A stretch of 64,000 bases of DNA from Nonomuraea fuscirosea (lineage in GTDB: Bacteria > Actinomycetota > Actinomycetes > Streptosporangiales > Streptosporangiaceae), in the NCBI RefSeq assembly GCF_003001935.1, contig NZ_PVNG01000002.1, positions 1-64,000 of the forward strand, read 5' to 3'. Position numbers and translations under genes: made by a program. Under the pieces are notes generated by a model. That model did not search any database. It saw nothing but the letters and a program-made list of their open reading frames with translations, and was not told the DNA's origin. Each line of letters opens with the position of its first letter. Within the stretch, counting starts at the first letter, position 1. Shown one piece after another: positions 36,937 through 44,766 of the stretch.

Positions 36937-37409
36937 CAGCGGCGCCCGCCGTCCTGCCGCACGATCGAGCGCATGACCCACCGGTTCAGGGGGGTGGCGG
37001 CGACGTAGGCGACGGCGGCCAGCACCGCGCCCGCCATGGCCTGCGACCACAGGCCGTGCGCCGGCAGGCCGAGGATGGCGAAGCCGAGGATCCGCCCGAC
37101 GGAGAAGACCACCATCATCACGGCCAGCACCGCCGTGTGGTAGGTCAGCTCACGCGTGGTCGGCCGCCGCTGGACCGAGGCGCGGTACTCGTAGAGCACG
37201 CCGACGCCCGCGTACAGGACGAAGCCGAGCGCGAGGCCGGCGAACGTCCACGGCCGGCCGAGGTCGATCACCGCGAGGGCGAGGAAGAGCCCGAGCGCGA
37301 CGCCGAGCACGCGGGGCGTCGCGTAGGCGCGGCGGACGATCTCGTCTCTGGTGGCGTCCTGGAGCCGGTTGATGTCGGCGAGCGCGGTCCGGGCGTCGTG
37401 CGGGTTCAA
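36936..37409 (-). CDS. four-helix membrane protein coupled to a winged-helix regulator
   Basis: A 157-residue protein with hydrophobic segments at about 34-48, 54-72, 90-112 and 122-142, and a polar N-terminal 30 residues (MNPHDARTALADINRLQDATRDEIVRR). No family function is recognised. The start-stop overlap with the regulator gene, and the shared promoter with two palindromes, indicate that it is the regulated partner or sensor of that regulator. Confidence 0.78.
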   Translation of the reverse strand: MNPHDARTALADINRLQDATRDEIVRRAYATPRVLGVALGLFLALAVIDLGRPWTFAGLALGFVLYAGVGVLYEYRASVQRRPTTRELTYHTAVLAVMMVVFSVGRILGFAILGLPAHGLWSQAMAGAVLAAVAYVAATPLNRWVMRSIVRQDGGRR

Positions 37410-37436
37410 GGGGCACCCCTCGGGGTCGGCAGTACT

Positions 37437-37480
37437 ACTTTCCTATGAGGAAAGTACCATCTGCTTTCCTCATGGGAAAG
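37437..37480. promoter_or_regulatory. two tandem palindromic operators
   Basis: ACTTTCC-TATGA-GGAAAGT (37437-37455) and CTTTCC-TCATG-GGAAAG (37464-37480) are two inverted repeats with the same arms and 5-bp spacers, repeated at a 26-bp interval (between two and three helical turns). They lie 27 bp upstream of the membrane-protein/regulator operon and just before the 3' end of the monooxygenase operon. The best candidate for the binding protein is the winged-helix regulator encoded by the operon. Confidence 0.8.
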
Positions 37481-37498
37481 TCGTCACCGCCCTGGGGT

Positions 37499-38371
37499 TC
37501 ACATCTTCGCGATGACCTCCTCGGCGAAGCGCTCCATGGTGGCGATCTTGAGTTCGAGCGTGCCCTCGCCGTACCGCGCCTTCTCCTCCGGGGTGGCCAG
37601 CCACCACGGCGCGGCCATCGTCCCCGTCACGCCCTTGTCGGCGAAGCGGCGGTAGGTCTCCGCCTCCGGCAGCACCGCCAGCGGCGCGATGATCTCGAAG
37701 CCCTCCAGGCTCCTGCCGTTGGCTTCGAGCCGGCCGCGCAGGTCCGCGAGGACGGTGTCGAACTGCTCCTCGGTGTAGATGCGGTTGCCGATCCAGCCGT
37801 CGCCGAGCCGGGCCGCGCGCCGCAGCGCCGCCTCGCTGTCGCCGCCCACGTACACGGGGATGGGGGCGGCGGGGGTGGGCGAGATCGACAGCGGCGGCAG
37901 GCCGTCCACGGTGACCGTCTCGCCCGACCAGAGCGAGCGCAGGACCGGCAGCATCGCGTCCAGGCGCTTGCCGCGCGTGTGGAAGTCCTGGCCGGTGCCG
38001 ACGAACTCCTCCTTGCACCAGCCCACGCCGACGCCGAACGTCACCCGGTCGCGCGACAGCACCGCCGCCGTGGAGACCAGCTTGGCCACGGTGAACAGGT
38101 CGCGGGCGGGGGCGATGTAGACGTTGGGGGAGAAGCGCAGGGTGCTGGTGACCGCCGCCATGGCGCCGATCGTGACCCAGACGTCCGGCCAGTGCGTACG
38201 CGCGTCCCAGCGCGGCCGGCCGGACTTCGAGTAGGGGTACGGTGAGGCGAAGTCGGCGTAGAAGAGGTGGTCGGAGAGCGTCAGCGTGTCGAACCCGCAC
38301 CGCTCCGCGGCCCGCGCCAGCTCGACGAACTGGTCGCTGTCGGCGAAGGAGGCGCCCAGCCAGAATCTCAT
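37499..38371 (-). CDS. luciferase-like monooxygenase, F420-dependent type
   Basis: A 290-residue LLM-class flavin/F420 enzyme. It begins MRFWLGASFADSDQFVELARAAERCGFDTLTLSDHLFY; later come FSPNVYIAPARDLFTVAKLVSTAAVLSRDRVTFGVGVGWCKEEF and PIPVYVGGDSEAALRRAARLGDGWIGN, typical of F420-dependent oxidoreductases. The substrate is unknown. Its ATG at 38371 overlaps the stop of the upstream monooxygenase gene (ATGA), so they are one operon. Confidence 0.88.
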   Translation of the reverse strand: MRFWLGASFADSDQFVELARAAERCGFDTLTLSDHLFYADFASPYPYSKSGRPRWDARTHWPDVWVTIGAMAAVTSTLRFSPNVYIAPARDLFTVAKLVSTAAVLSRDRVTFGVGVGWCKEEFVGTGQDFHTRGKRLDAMLPVLRSLWSGETVTVDGLPPLSISPTPAAPIPVYVGGDSEAALRRAARLGDGWIGNRIYTEEQFDTVLADLRGRLEANGRSLEGFEIIAPLAVLPEAETYRRFADKGVTGTMAAPWWLATPEEKARYGEGTLELKIATMERFAEEVIAKM

Positions 38372-39615
38372 CGGAACTCCGGGGCGACCTTGGTGGCGAA
38401 CAGTTCCAGGTTGCGCTTGACGGTGTCGAGGGGGAGCACGCCCTGCTGGCCCTGCATGTAGAGGCCGAACCACTCCAGGTCCGGCATCCGGTCCAGCATG
38501 CGCTGGATGCCGCGTTTGACGTCGTCGGGGGTGCCAAACAGGGCCATCTCGACGTCGTTCATGCGCTTGGCGTCGCCCTTCTCCGGGGAGATGGGCTTGT
38601 GCTTCTCGTCCTCCTTCTTGCGCAGCACCTCCAGGTAGCCGAACGGGCCGAAGAAGGCGGCGAAGTCCTTCGGGATGCTGCGGCCGAAGGTGTTGATGGC
38701 CTCCTCGGTGGTGTCCGCGATCCCGACGATCTTCAGGATGCCGGTGTGCTCGCCCAGCCGGTAGTGGCGGCCCTGCTTGGCCGACTCCTCCTGGTAGAGC
38801 TTGGCCTTGGCGGCGTGGTCGTCGGGGTTGGGGGTGAACATCCACGGCAGGATGTCCTCCTGCGCCGCCCTGATGACCGACCGGTCCGAGATCGTGAACG
38901 GCTGCCACAGCTCGGGGTGGGGGTTCTGGTACGGCCGCGGGCAGACCGACACCGCCTGGACCTTGCCGTCCTCGTCGAGCTCGCCCGGGGCGCCGAAGGT
39001 CCTGGTCCACTCCTGGGCGGGCCAGCCCTCGATGCCGTCGTACGGATAGGGCACCTGGTAGTCGAGCACGTCCGACTTGTAGCGGAGCGTCTCCTCGGTC
39101 CACGCCAGCTTCATGATCTTCAGCACTTCGCCGAAGACGTCGAAGTTGCGGGTGTCGCTGGCCGAGCCGTCGGAGCGGGCGGCGGCGGCCTGCCAGCGCT
39201 GGCCCAGGACGTTCATCCAGCGGTTCTGGTAGCCACGCGCCACGCCCAGTCGCAGCCGTCCCTTGCTGAACTGGTCCAGCAGGGCCACGTCCTCGGCCGC
39301 CCTGATGGGGTCCCAGGCGGGCAGCACGAGTCCGAGCGGCGCGAGCAGGATGCGCTCGGTCCTGGCCGCCAGGTCGGTGAGGAACATCAACGGGTTGACC
39401 GAGAACTCCATCCCCTCGGAGTGGAAATGGTGCTCGGTCATCATGAGCGCGTCGAACCCGATCTGGTCGGCGTGGACGGCTATCTCCCGTACCTCGTGCA
39501 GCAGCCTCTGGTACGACTCCGTGTCGCGCCCGATCGGGCGCTTGGCCCTGGCGTTCTCCTCGGCTGCGTACCCAGAGCCTGGAATTTGCGGATTCAGGAA
39601 GATAGAAAACTTCAC
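38368..39615 (-). CDS. luciferase-like monooxygenase (large, 415 residues)
   Basis: A flavin-dependent LLM-family protein beginning MKFSIFLNPQIPGSGY, with IGFDALMMTEHHFHSEG (the TEHHF motif of alkanal monooxygenase-type enzymes), LLDQFSKGRLRLGVARGYQ and a long C-terminal region ending DTVKRNLELFATKVAPEF. This subgroup occurs in actinobacterial clusters for catabolism of hydrophobic substrates. It is first gene of an operon with the smaller LLM gene and divergent from a third LLM gene; the 89-bp spacer contains an inverted repeat. Confidence 0.87.
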   Translation of the reverse strand: MKFSIFLNPQIPGSGYAAEENARAKRPIGRDTESYQRLLHEVREIAVHADQIGFDALMMTEHHFHSEGMEFSVNPLMFLTDLAARTERILLAPLGLVLPAWDPIRAAEDVALLDQFSKGRLRLGVARGYQNRWMNVLGQRWQAAAARSDGSASDTRNFDVFGEVLKIMKLAWTEETLRYKSDVLDYQVPYPYDGIEGWPAQEWTRTFGAPGELDEDGKVQAVSVCPRPYQNPHPELWQPFTISDRSVIRAAQEDILPWMFTPNPDDHAAKAKLYQEESAKQGRHYRLGEHTGILKIVGIADTTEEAINTFGRSIPKDFAAFFGPFGYLEVLRKKEDEKHKPISPEKGDAKRMNDVEMALFGTPDDVKRGIQRMLDRMPDLEWFGLYMQGQQGVLPLDTVKRNLELFATKVAPEFR

Positions 39616-39666
39616 CGGGGACCTCTTTCCGCGGGATGGTCTTCTGCAAGGTACTCTGGAAATCTT

Positions 39667-39686
39667 AACCGAGCAATCGCTTGGTT
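39667..39686. promoter_or_regulatory. inverted repeat in the divergent monooxygenase promoter
   Basis: AACCGAGC-AATC-GCTTGGTT is an 8-4-8 inverted repeat with one mismatch, a size and form typical of TetR-family operators. It lies 52 bp upstream of the large LLM gene and 18 bp upstream of the F420-type LLM gene on the other strand, so it could control both. No regulator gene is next to it. Related repeats precede the alcohol dehydrogenase and ABC transporter genes near 54.5 kb. Confidence 0.6.
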
Positions 39687-39704
39687 CGCTTGTCGGGAGG
39701 CCGG

Positions 39705-40511
39705 ATGAGGCTCGGGGTCACGATGTTCGCGACGGATCTGGCCATGCCGGTCCAGGACCTGGCCAGGGCGGCGGAGGAGCGCGGCCTCAGCTCGCTCTAC
39801 CTGCCCGAGCACACCCACATCCCCGTCTCGCGGCGCACGCCGTACCCGGCGGGGGGAGAGCTGCCCGAGGAGTACAGGCGCACGTTCGACCCGCTCGTCG
39901 CCCTGTCCTTCGCCGCCGCCGCGACCGAACGGCTGCGCGTCGGCACCGGCATCCTGCTCGCCGCCCAGCGCGACCCCATCGTCACGGCCAAGGCCCTGGC
40001 CACGCTGGAGCGGCTGTCGGGCGGGCGGCTGACGGTCGGGATCGGGTTCGGCTGGAACGTGGAGGAGATCGAGGCGCACGGGGTGCCGTACGGCGAGCGC
40101 CGGGAGGTCGCGCGGCGCCACATGCTGGCCATGCGGGCGCTGTGGCGCGACGAGGTGGCCTCGTTCGACGGCTTCGAGCCGTCCTGGTCCTGGCCGAAGC
40201 CCACTCGGACGCCTCCGGTGTACGTGGGCGGCGCGGCGGGGCCCAAGTTGTTCGCGCACGTGGCCGAGTACGCCGACGGATGGATGCCGATCGGCGGGCG
40301 CGGCGTCAAGGCGGCGCTGCCGGCGCTGCGTGAGGCGTGCGAGCGGGCCGGGCGGCCGATGGCCGAAGTGATCCCGTTCGCCGTGCTGCCCAGCAAGGAG
40401 AAGCTGGACTACTACGCCGGGCTCGGCATCACCGAGACGGTGGCCGGCCTGCCCAGCGGGCCCGCCGACGTGGTGCTGCCGGTGCTGGACGAGTACGCCG
40501 CGATGGTGTGA
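39705..40511 (+). CDS. F420-dependent LLM oxidoreductase (TIGR03619-like)
   Basis: A 268-residue protein: MRLGVTMFATDLAMPVQDLARAAEERGLSSLYLPEHTHIPVSRRTPYP, then LRVGTGILLAAQRDPIVTAKALATLERLSGGRLTVGIGFGWNVEEI and PPVYVGGAAGPKLFAHVAEYADGWMPIGG, the pattern of the TIGR03619 subfamily. It is thought to use F420 or FMN; the substrate is unknown. Start ATG 39705 follows GGGAGG; the longer frame from 39681 begins inside the inverted repeat. A diverged copy of its 3' end appears downstream. Confidence 0.88.
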   Translation: MRLGVTMFATDLAMPVQDLARAAEERGLSSLYLPEHTHIPVSRRTPYPAGGELPEEYRRTFDPLVALSFAAAATERLRVGTGILLAAQRDPIVTAKALATLERLSGGRLTVGIGFGWNVEEIEAHGVPYGERREVARRHMLAMRALWRDEVASFDGFEPSWSWPKPTRTPPVYVGGAAGPKLFAHVAEYADGWMPIGGRGVKAALPALREACERAGRPMAEVIPFAVLPSKEKLDYYAGLGITETVAGLPSGPADVVLPVLDEYAAMV

Positions 40512-40553
40512 GATCGGCTGCTGGGCGGGTGCGCCGCGACGGCGTGCGAGCGG
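40493..40553 (+). repeat. diverged copy of the 3' end of the LLM gene
   Basis: The 25 nt spanning the stop codon (40493-40517, starting GTACGCCGCGATGGTGTG) recur in altered form at 40529-40553 (starting GTGCGCCGCGACGGCGTG), 36 bp on, with about five to six differences. It is weaker than the other three cases and may be older or coincidental. Confidence 0.5.
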
Positions 40554-40701
40554 CACCGCGTGCGGATCGTTATCAAGGTGACGCGCGGGACGCGAAGCGA
40601 GGTCACCCACGCGGGGAAGGTCTCCGGCGTGGCCTGATTCGAGGCCGCCGCTGTCCGATCAGTACGCCGTCTACCTATGCCAGCGGGCATAATGGAACGA
40701 T

Positions 40702-42264
40702 ATGTCCGAGCTCCGTGCCGATGATCCCCGACAGCTCGGGGCGTACCGGCTGACCCGCAGGCTCGGTCAGGGTGGCCAGGGAGTCGTCTACCTCGGCCAG
40801 TCTCCCCAGCGGACTCCGGTCGCGGTCAAGCTGCTGCACGCGAGCCTGTCGGGCGATCCCGACGGGCGGCGCCGCTTCCTCGGCGAGGTCGAGGCCGTCC
40901 GCAGGGTGGCGGCGTTCTGCACGGCCCAGCTGCTCGACGCCGACCTCGAAGGCGACCGCCCCTACCTGGTGAGCGAATACGTCGATGGGCCGTCGCTGCG
41001 CGAGCACGTGATCGCCGAAGGGCCCCGGCGGGGCGGCTCGCTGGAGCGCCTGGCCATCGGCACCGCCACCGCGCTCGGAGCCATCCACCGGGCCGGGGTG
41101 GTGCACAGGGACTTCAAGCCGGGCAACGTGCTGCTCGGCCTCGACGGGCCCCGGGTGATCGACTTCGGCGTGTCGCGGCTGGTCGACGCCGCCGCCACCG
41201 CCCACACGCCGATGGGCACGCCCGCCTACATGGCGCCGGAACGGATGAAGGGCGAACCGGCCGGACCGCCCGCCGACATGTGGGCCTGGGCGCTGACCGT
41301 CGCCTACACCGCTTCCGGGCGGCCCGCGTACACCGCCGACACCCATCAGGAGATTCTGGCCAGGGTGCTCTACGGCAAGCCGGACCTGGGCCCGCTGGAC
41401 GGGCCGCTGCGCGAGATCGTCGAGGCGTGCCTGGCCACGGAGCCGGGCGAGCGGCCGGACGCCGAAGAGGTGCTGCGCCGGCTGCTGGGGCAGCAGGCGG
41501 GCGAGAGAGACCTGCTGTCCACCGGCGCGATGGCCGCCGTCGGTCCCGCCGCACCCGCCGGCACCGGTCCCGCCGGAGCCGACGCCTCCGGCTCTGGAGA
41601 CCACGCCTCCGGAGCCGCCGCTTCCGGCGAGGTCGCCGGGCCGGCCGGTCGTGCGGCTCGTCGTGGCGCAGGCCGTCAGGCGGCCGGGCTGGGCTCGCTC
41701 GCCATCGTTCCCGCCAAGGTCGTCGGGCTCGGGGCGGCCGAGGCCGAGCCCGGCGTGATCACCGACCCCGACCCCACCACCAGCTTCCCCGCGATCACCG
41801 CCCCCCAGGTGGCGGCCGCCCGCGCCGCCTCCGCGCGGCGCGCCACCGCTCCCGCCTGGCGGCGGCCGCGCCTCTGGCACCTGGCGCTCGCCACGGCGGT
41901 GCTGCTGATGGCCGCGGCCGGCTTCGTGTTCTGGCTGCGCGGCGCGCAGGGCCCCGGCTTCGAGGGAACGTGGACCGGCTCGGCCCGGCACTTCACCGCC
42001 GACCGGATCTTCCCCGTGGAGGTGCGCCTCGGCGGCGACGGCGCGGGATCGCTGCGCTGGGGAGCCGACCTGCACTGCTCGGGACGGCTCGGACGGGACG
42101 GCAGCGGGATGGTCTTCACCCTCCACGGGGTCGCCGGCGAGGAGTGCTATCCGGGCACGCTCCGGATGTTCCCCACCGCCGATGTCAACCAGTTGGACAT
42201 CAAGGTGACCCGTTCCGGTGAGGATGAAGTGACGTATTCGGGTAAGGTGGCCCGCACCCCCTGA
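40702..42264 (+). CDS. membrane Ser/Thr protein kinase
   Basis: A 520-residue Hanks-type kinase. The Gly loop is LGQGGQGVVYLG (about residues 21-32), the Lys motif VAVKLLHA, the catalytic loop HRDFKPGNVLL (about 135), DFGVSRLVDAAAT, and APERMKG of the activation segment. The loop reads HRDFKP rather than the common HRDLKP. An Ala/Gly/Pro-rich juxtamembrane stretch (about 275-390) leads to one membrane helix (LALATAVLLMAAAGFVFWL, about 394-412) and a roughly 105-residue extracellular domain (GTWTGSARHFTADRIFPVEVRLGG ...) of unknown ligand. It is tandem with a second kinase. Confidence 0.92.
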   Translation: MSELRADDPRQLGAYRLTRRLGQGGQGVVYLGQSPQRTPVAVKLLHASLSGDPDGRRRFLGEVEAVRRVAAFCTAQLLDADLEGDRPYLVSEYVDGPSLREHVIAEGPRRGGSLERLAIGTATALGAIHRAGVVHRDFKPGNVLLGLDGPRVIDFGVSRLVDAAATAHTPMGTPAYMAPERMKGEPAGPPADMWAWALTVAYTASGRPAYTADTHQEILARVLYGKPDLGPLDGPLREIVEACLATEPGERPDAEEVLRRLLGQQAGERDLLSTGAMAAVGPAAPAGTGPAGADASGSGDHASGAAASGEVAGPAGRAARRGAGRQAAGLGSLAIVPAKVVGLGAAEAEPGVITDPDPTTSFPAITAPQVAAARAASARRATAPAWRRPRLWHLALATAVLLMAAAGFVFWLRGAQGPGFEGTWTGSARHFTADRIFPVEVRLGGDGAGSLRWGADLHCSGRLGRDGSGMVFTLHGVAGEECYPGTLRMFPTADVNQLDIKVTRSGEDEVTYSGKVARTP

Positions 42265-42385
42265 CCCCGCCTCTGACCGGGTGTGTCACGGTCAGGCCGC
42301 GATTGCCGTGCGCACCGTTGACTGTTCGCGCTCGGTTGCCTTCAGTGGAAGGCAGAAAGGGATCGCGGCGAGGGGAGGCGGCCTC

Positions 42386-44458
42386 GTGCCCACGGCACAG
42401 CCGCTCAGAACGGGGGACCCCCACAGACTCGGGGAGTACGAGCTTTCCGGGCGCCTCGGCGAGGGCGGTCAAGGTGCGGTGTTCCTCGGGTCGAGGAACG
42501 GCGAGACGTACGCGGTCAAGCTGCTGCACGGGCCCGTGGGGGACGAGCAGGCGGCGTTCCTGCGAGAGGTGGAGCTGGCCAAGCACGTGGCCAGGTTCTG
42601 CACCGCGCAGGTGATCGACGCCGGGTTCGACTACGGGCGGCCGTACATCGTGAGCGAATACGTCGACGGGCCCTCGCTGCACCGGGAGGTCGCGCTCACC
42701 GGGCCCCGGCGGGGCGGCGCGCTGGAACGGCTCGCGGTCAGCACGGCCACGGCGCTGACCGCCATCCACCGGGCGGGCATCGTGCACCGGGACTTCAAGC
42801 CGCAGAACGTGCTGCTCGGGTCCGACGGGCCGCGCGTCATCGACTTCGGCCTGGCCAGGGCGCTGGACGCGGCGGCCACCGTGAGTGGGCGGGGGGTCGG
42901 GACGCCCGCGTACATGGCGCCCGAGCAGATCACGGCCTCGGCCGTCACCGGGGCGGCGGACGTCTTCTCGTGGGGCGCGACGATGTGCTTCGCGGCCAAC
43001 GCCACGGCGCCGTTCGGGCAGGACTCCGTCGCGCCGGTGCTGCACCGCATCCTGACCGCGCCGCCCGAGCTGGGGCTGCTGGACGGACGCCTGCGCACGC
43101 TGGTGGCGGCCTGCCTGGACAAGGACGCGCGCAACCGGCCGAGCAGCCGGGAGCTGCTGTTCGAGCTGCTGGGGGAGGCGACGGGGGACGAGGTGCCGGC
43201 CGAGGTGCTGCGGTCACCGCCGCCGCACATCCTGCGGGCGCCGCCGCTGGTGCCGGGACAACGCCCACCGAGCACTCCACCGCAGGAGCCGCAGGACGCG
43301 GAGGAGGCCGAGGGCTTCGGGGAGCGGTGGTCGTCCGGCTCGGCGCCGTACCCGATGGCCGAGCCAGAGGCGACGGGGGCGGCGGGCGGTGAGTACCGGC
43401 TCGCCGGCTCCTCTCCCGGCGTCGGTGTGCCGCCGTCACCCGTCCGCCATGGCGGCGATCACGGGTCTCCGGCCGGTGGCTCCTTATCCCCGGCCGCCAC
43501 CGAGCCGACGCCGGCGGCGGGGAGGGCGCGGGGCTGGCCCAGGGCGGCCGTGGCGGTCTGTGCCGCGCTTCTGGTGACCGCCGCCGTGCTGCTCACGATC
43601 GTCGTTCCCGCGCTCAGCCGGGGTGGCGACGATCCGATCCCTCCGGGTTCCCAGGCCGCCGCGCCCTCGCCCCCGCCGCGTACACGACCGGCCACCGACC
43701 GCTCTACGTCCGGCGAGCCGGCGCCCACCAGGACGCGGGAGACGCGGGGCCCGCGCGAATCGTCCGCCGATCCGCCGCCGGCCCGCCCGCCCATGATCGC
43801 CGTACCGGCGCTGACCGGCCTGGACAAGGGCGCGGCCGGGAAGGCGCTGAAGAAGGCCGGGCTCGTCCTCGGCGCCGTGACCCAGGTCGACTCGCCGCAG
43901 AAGATCGGCCGGGTGCTGAGCAGCAAGCCCGGCCCGGGGGCCATGGTGGACAAGGGCGCGACGGTGACGCTGCGGGTGTCGAAGGGGATCGCCGTACCGT
44001 CCGTGGCCGGCCTGCGGCGCAAGGCGGCCGAGTCGGCCCTCACCGGCGCGGGTCTTCGTGTCGGCGCGGTGACCTCCTCCTGCTCGCGCGAGCCGACCGG
44101 CCAGGTGCTCTCCACCACTCCGCAGGCGGGCCGCCGCCTCGCCGGAGGTTCTCCGGTCGCCCTCACGCTCTCACGCAACGGCGCCACGGTCCCGTCGGTC
44201 GTCGGCCAGTCGGCGGAGGCGGGCCGCGCCGCCCTGGCCGCGGCGGGCTTCGCGGTGCGGACGAGGGAGCAGCTGGTGGAGGAGGAGTCGCGGGCCGGGC
44301 TGGTGCTCGGGCAGAGCATCTCCGCGAACACCTGCGCCGAGGCCGGCAGCCGGATCGTGCTCACGGTCGGCGTGGCCGGTCAGTCGGGCCCGGGCCCCGA
44401 TCCCGGCGAGACCACCCCCGAACCCTCAGAACCGGGCGAACCGACCGACGGCGAGTGA
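42386..44458 (+). CDS. PASTA-domain Ser/Thr protein kinase
   Basis: A 690-residue kinase of PknB architecture: kinase domain at about residues 15-270 (LGEGGQGAVFLGS, YAVKLLHG, HRDFKPQNVLL, IDFGLARALDAAAT), a Pro/Ala-rich juxtamembrane region, one membrane helix near 392-412 (AAVAVCAALLVTAAVLLTIVVPAL) and three extracellular PASTA repeats from about residue 470 (each starting [AT]VPSVxGL or similar). PASTA domains bind muropeptides or lipid II, so it likely monitors cell-wall synthesis. GTG 42386 follows SD AGGGGAGG; the 35 upstream codons in the longer frame are not conserved-looking. It shares the YIVSEYVDGPSL and HRDFKP signatures with the preceding kinase, indicating duplication. Confidence 0.93.
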   Translation: MPTAQPLRTGDPHRLGEYELSGRLGEGGQGAVFLGSRNGETYAVKLLHGPVGDEQAAFLREVELAKHVARFCTAQVIDAGFDYGRPYIVSEYVDGPSLHREVALTGPRRGGALERLAVSTATALTAIHRAGIVHRDFKPQNVLLGSDGPRVIDFGLARALDAAATVSGRGVGTPAYMAPEQITASAVTGAADVFSWGATMCFAANATAPFGQDSVAPVLHRILTAPPELGLLDGRLRTLVAACLDKDARNRPSSRELLFELLGEATGDEVPAEVLRSPPPHILRAPPLVPGQRPPSTPPQEPQDAEEAEGFGERWSSGSAPYPMAEPEATGAAGGEYRLAGSSPGVGVPPSPVRHGGDHGSPAGGSLSPAATEPTPAAGRARGWPRAAVAVCAALLVTAAVLLTIVVPALSRGGDDPIPPGSQAAAPSPPPRTRPATDRSTSGEPAPTRTRETRGPRESSADPPPARPPMIAVPALTGLDKGAAGKALKKAGLVLGAVTQVDSPQKIGRVLSSKPGPGAMVDKGATVTLRVSKGIAVPSVAGLRRKAAESALTGAGLRVGAVTSSCSREPTGQVLSTTPQAGRRLAGGSPVALTLSRNGATVPSVVGQSAEAGRAALAAAGFAVRTREQLVEEESRAGLVLGQSISANTCAEAGSRIVLTVGVAGQSGPGPDPGETTPEPSEPGEPTDGE

Positions 44459-44520
44459 GTCACGGGCGGGGGAGCGGCAGCCGGCGACTGACGGGCGGGT
44501 TCGTGGGCAGTTGGGGCGGC

Positions 44521-44706
44521 ATGAAGAAGTTCCTCAAGCTGGTGGTGGCCCGCTACCTGTCCAAGACCCCGTTCGGGCTGGTCGTGCTCGGGATCGGCTG
44601 GTTCCTGGGCCGGCGGCACAAGCGGCGGCGGGCGGAGCGGGAGAACGCGCCGATGCCACGGCGAGCGACGCCCTCCAGGCGGCCGGTGCGCAGCGGACGC
44701 CGTTGA
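44521..44706 (+). CDS. small single-helix membrane protein (DUF6203-like)
   Basis: A 61-residue protein starting MKKFLKLVVARYLSKTPFGL with one hydrophobic segment (VVLGIGWFLG) followed by a strongly basic tail (RRHKRRRAERE ... RPVRSGRR). It resembles the small DUF6203-type proteins of actinomycetes, of unknown function. It lies 62 bp downstream of the PASTA kinase and may be cotranscribed. The start ATG 44521 is chosen by similarity; the longer frame from 44455 overlaps the kinase stop. Its last 29 bp are duplicated in tandem. Confidence 0.65.
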   Translation: MKKFLKLVVARYLSKTPFGLVVLGIGWFLGRRHKRRRAERENAPMPRRATPSRRPVRSGRR

Positions 44707-44739
44707 CGAGGCCGGTGCGTGGCGGGGTGCCGTTGACGA
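44681..44739 (+). repeat. tandem duplication of the small gene's 3' end
   Basis: Copy 1 (44681-44709, starting GGCCGGTGCGCAGCGGACGC) contains the stop codon at 44704-44706; copy 2 (44710-44739, starting GGCCGGTGCGTGGCGGGGTG) follows with no gap and also ends CCGTTGACGA, placing a second in-frame TGA 30 bp after the first. Confidence 0.8.
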
Positions 44740-44766
44740 CGCGGGCCGTGAGGGCGCGTGCAGCGG

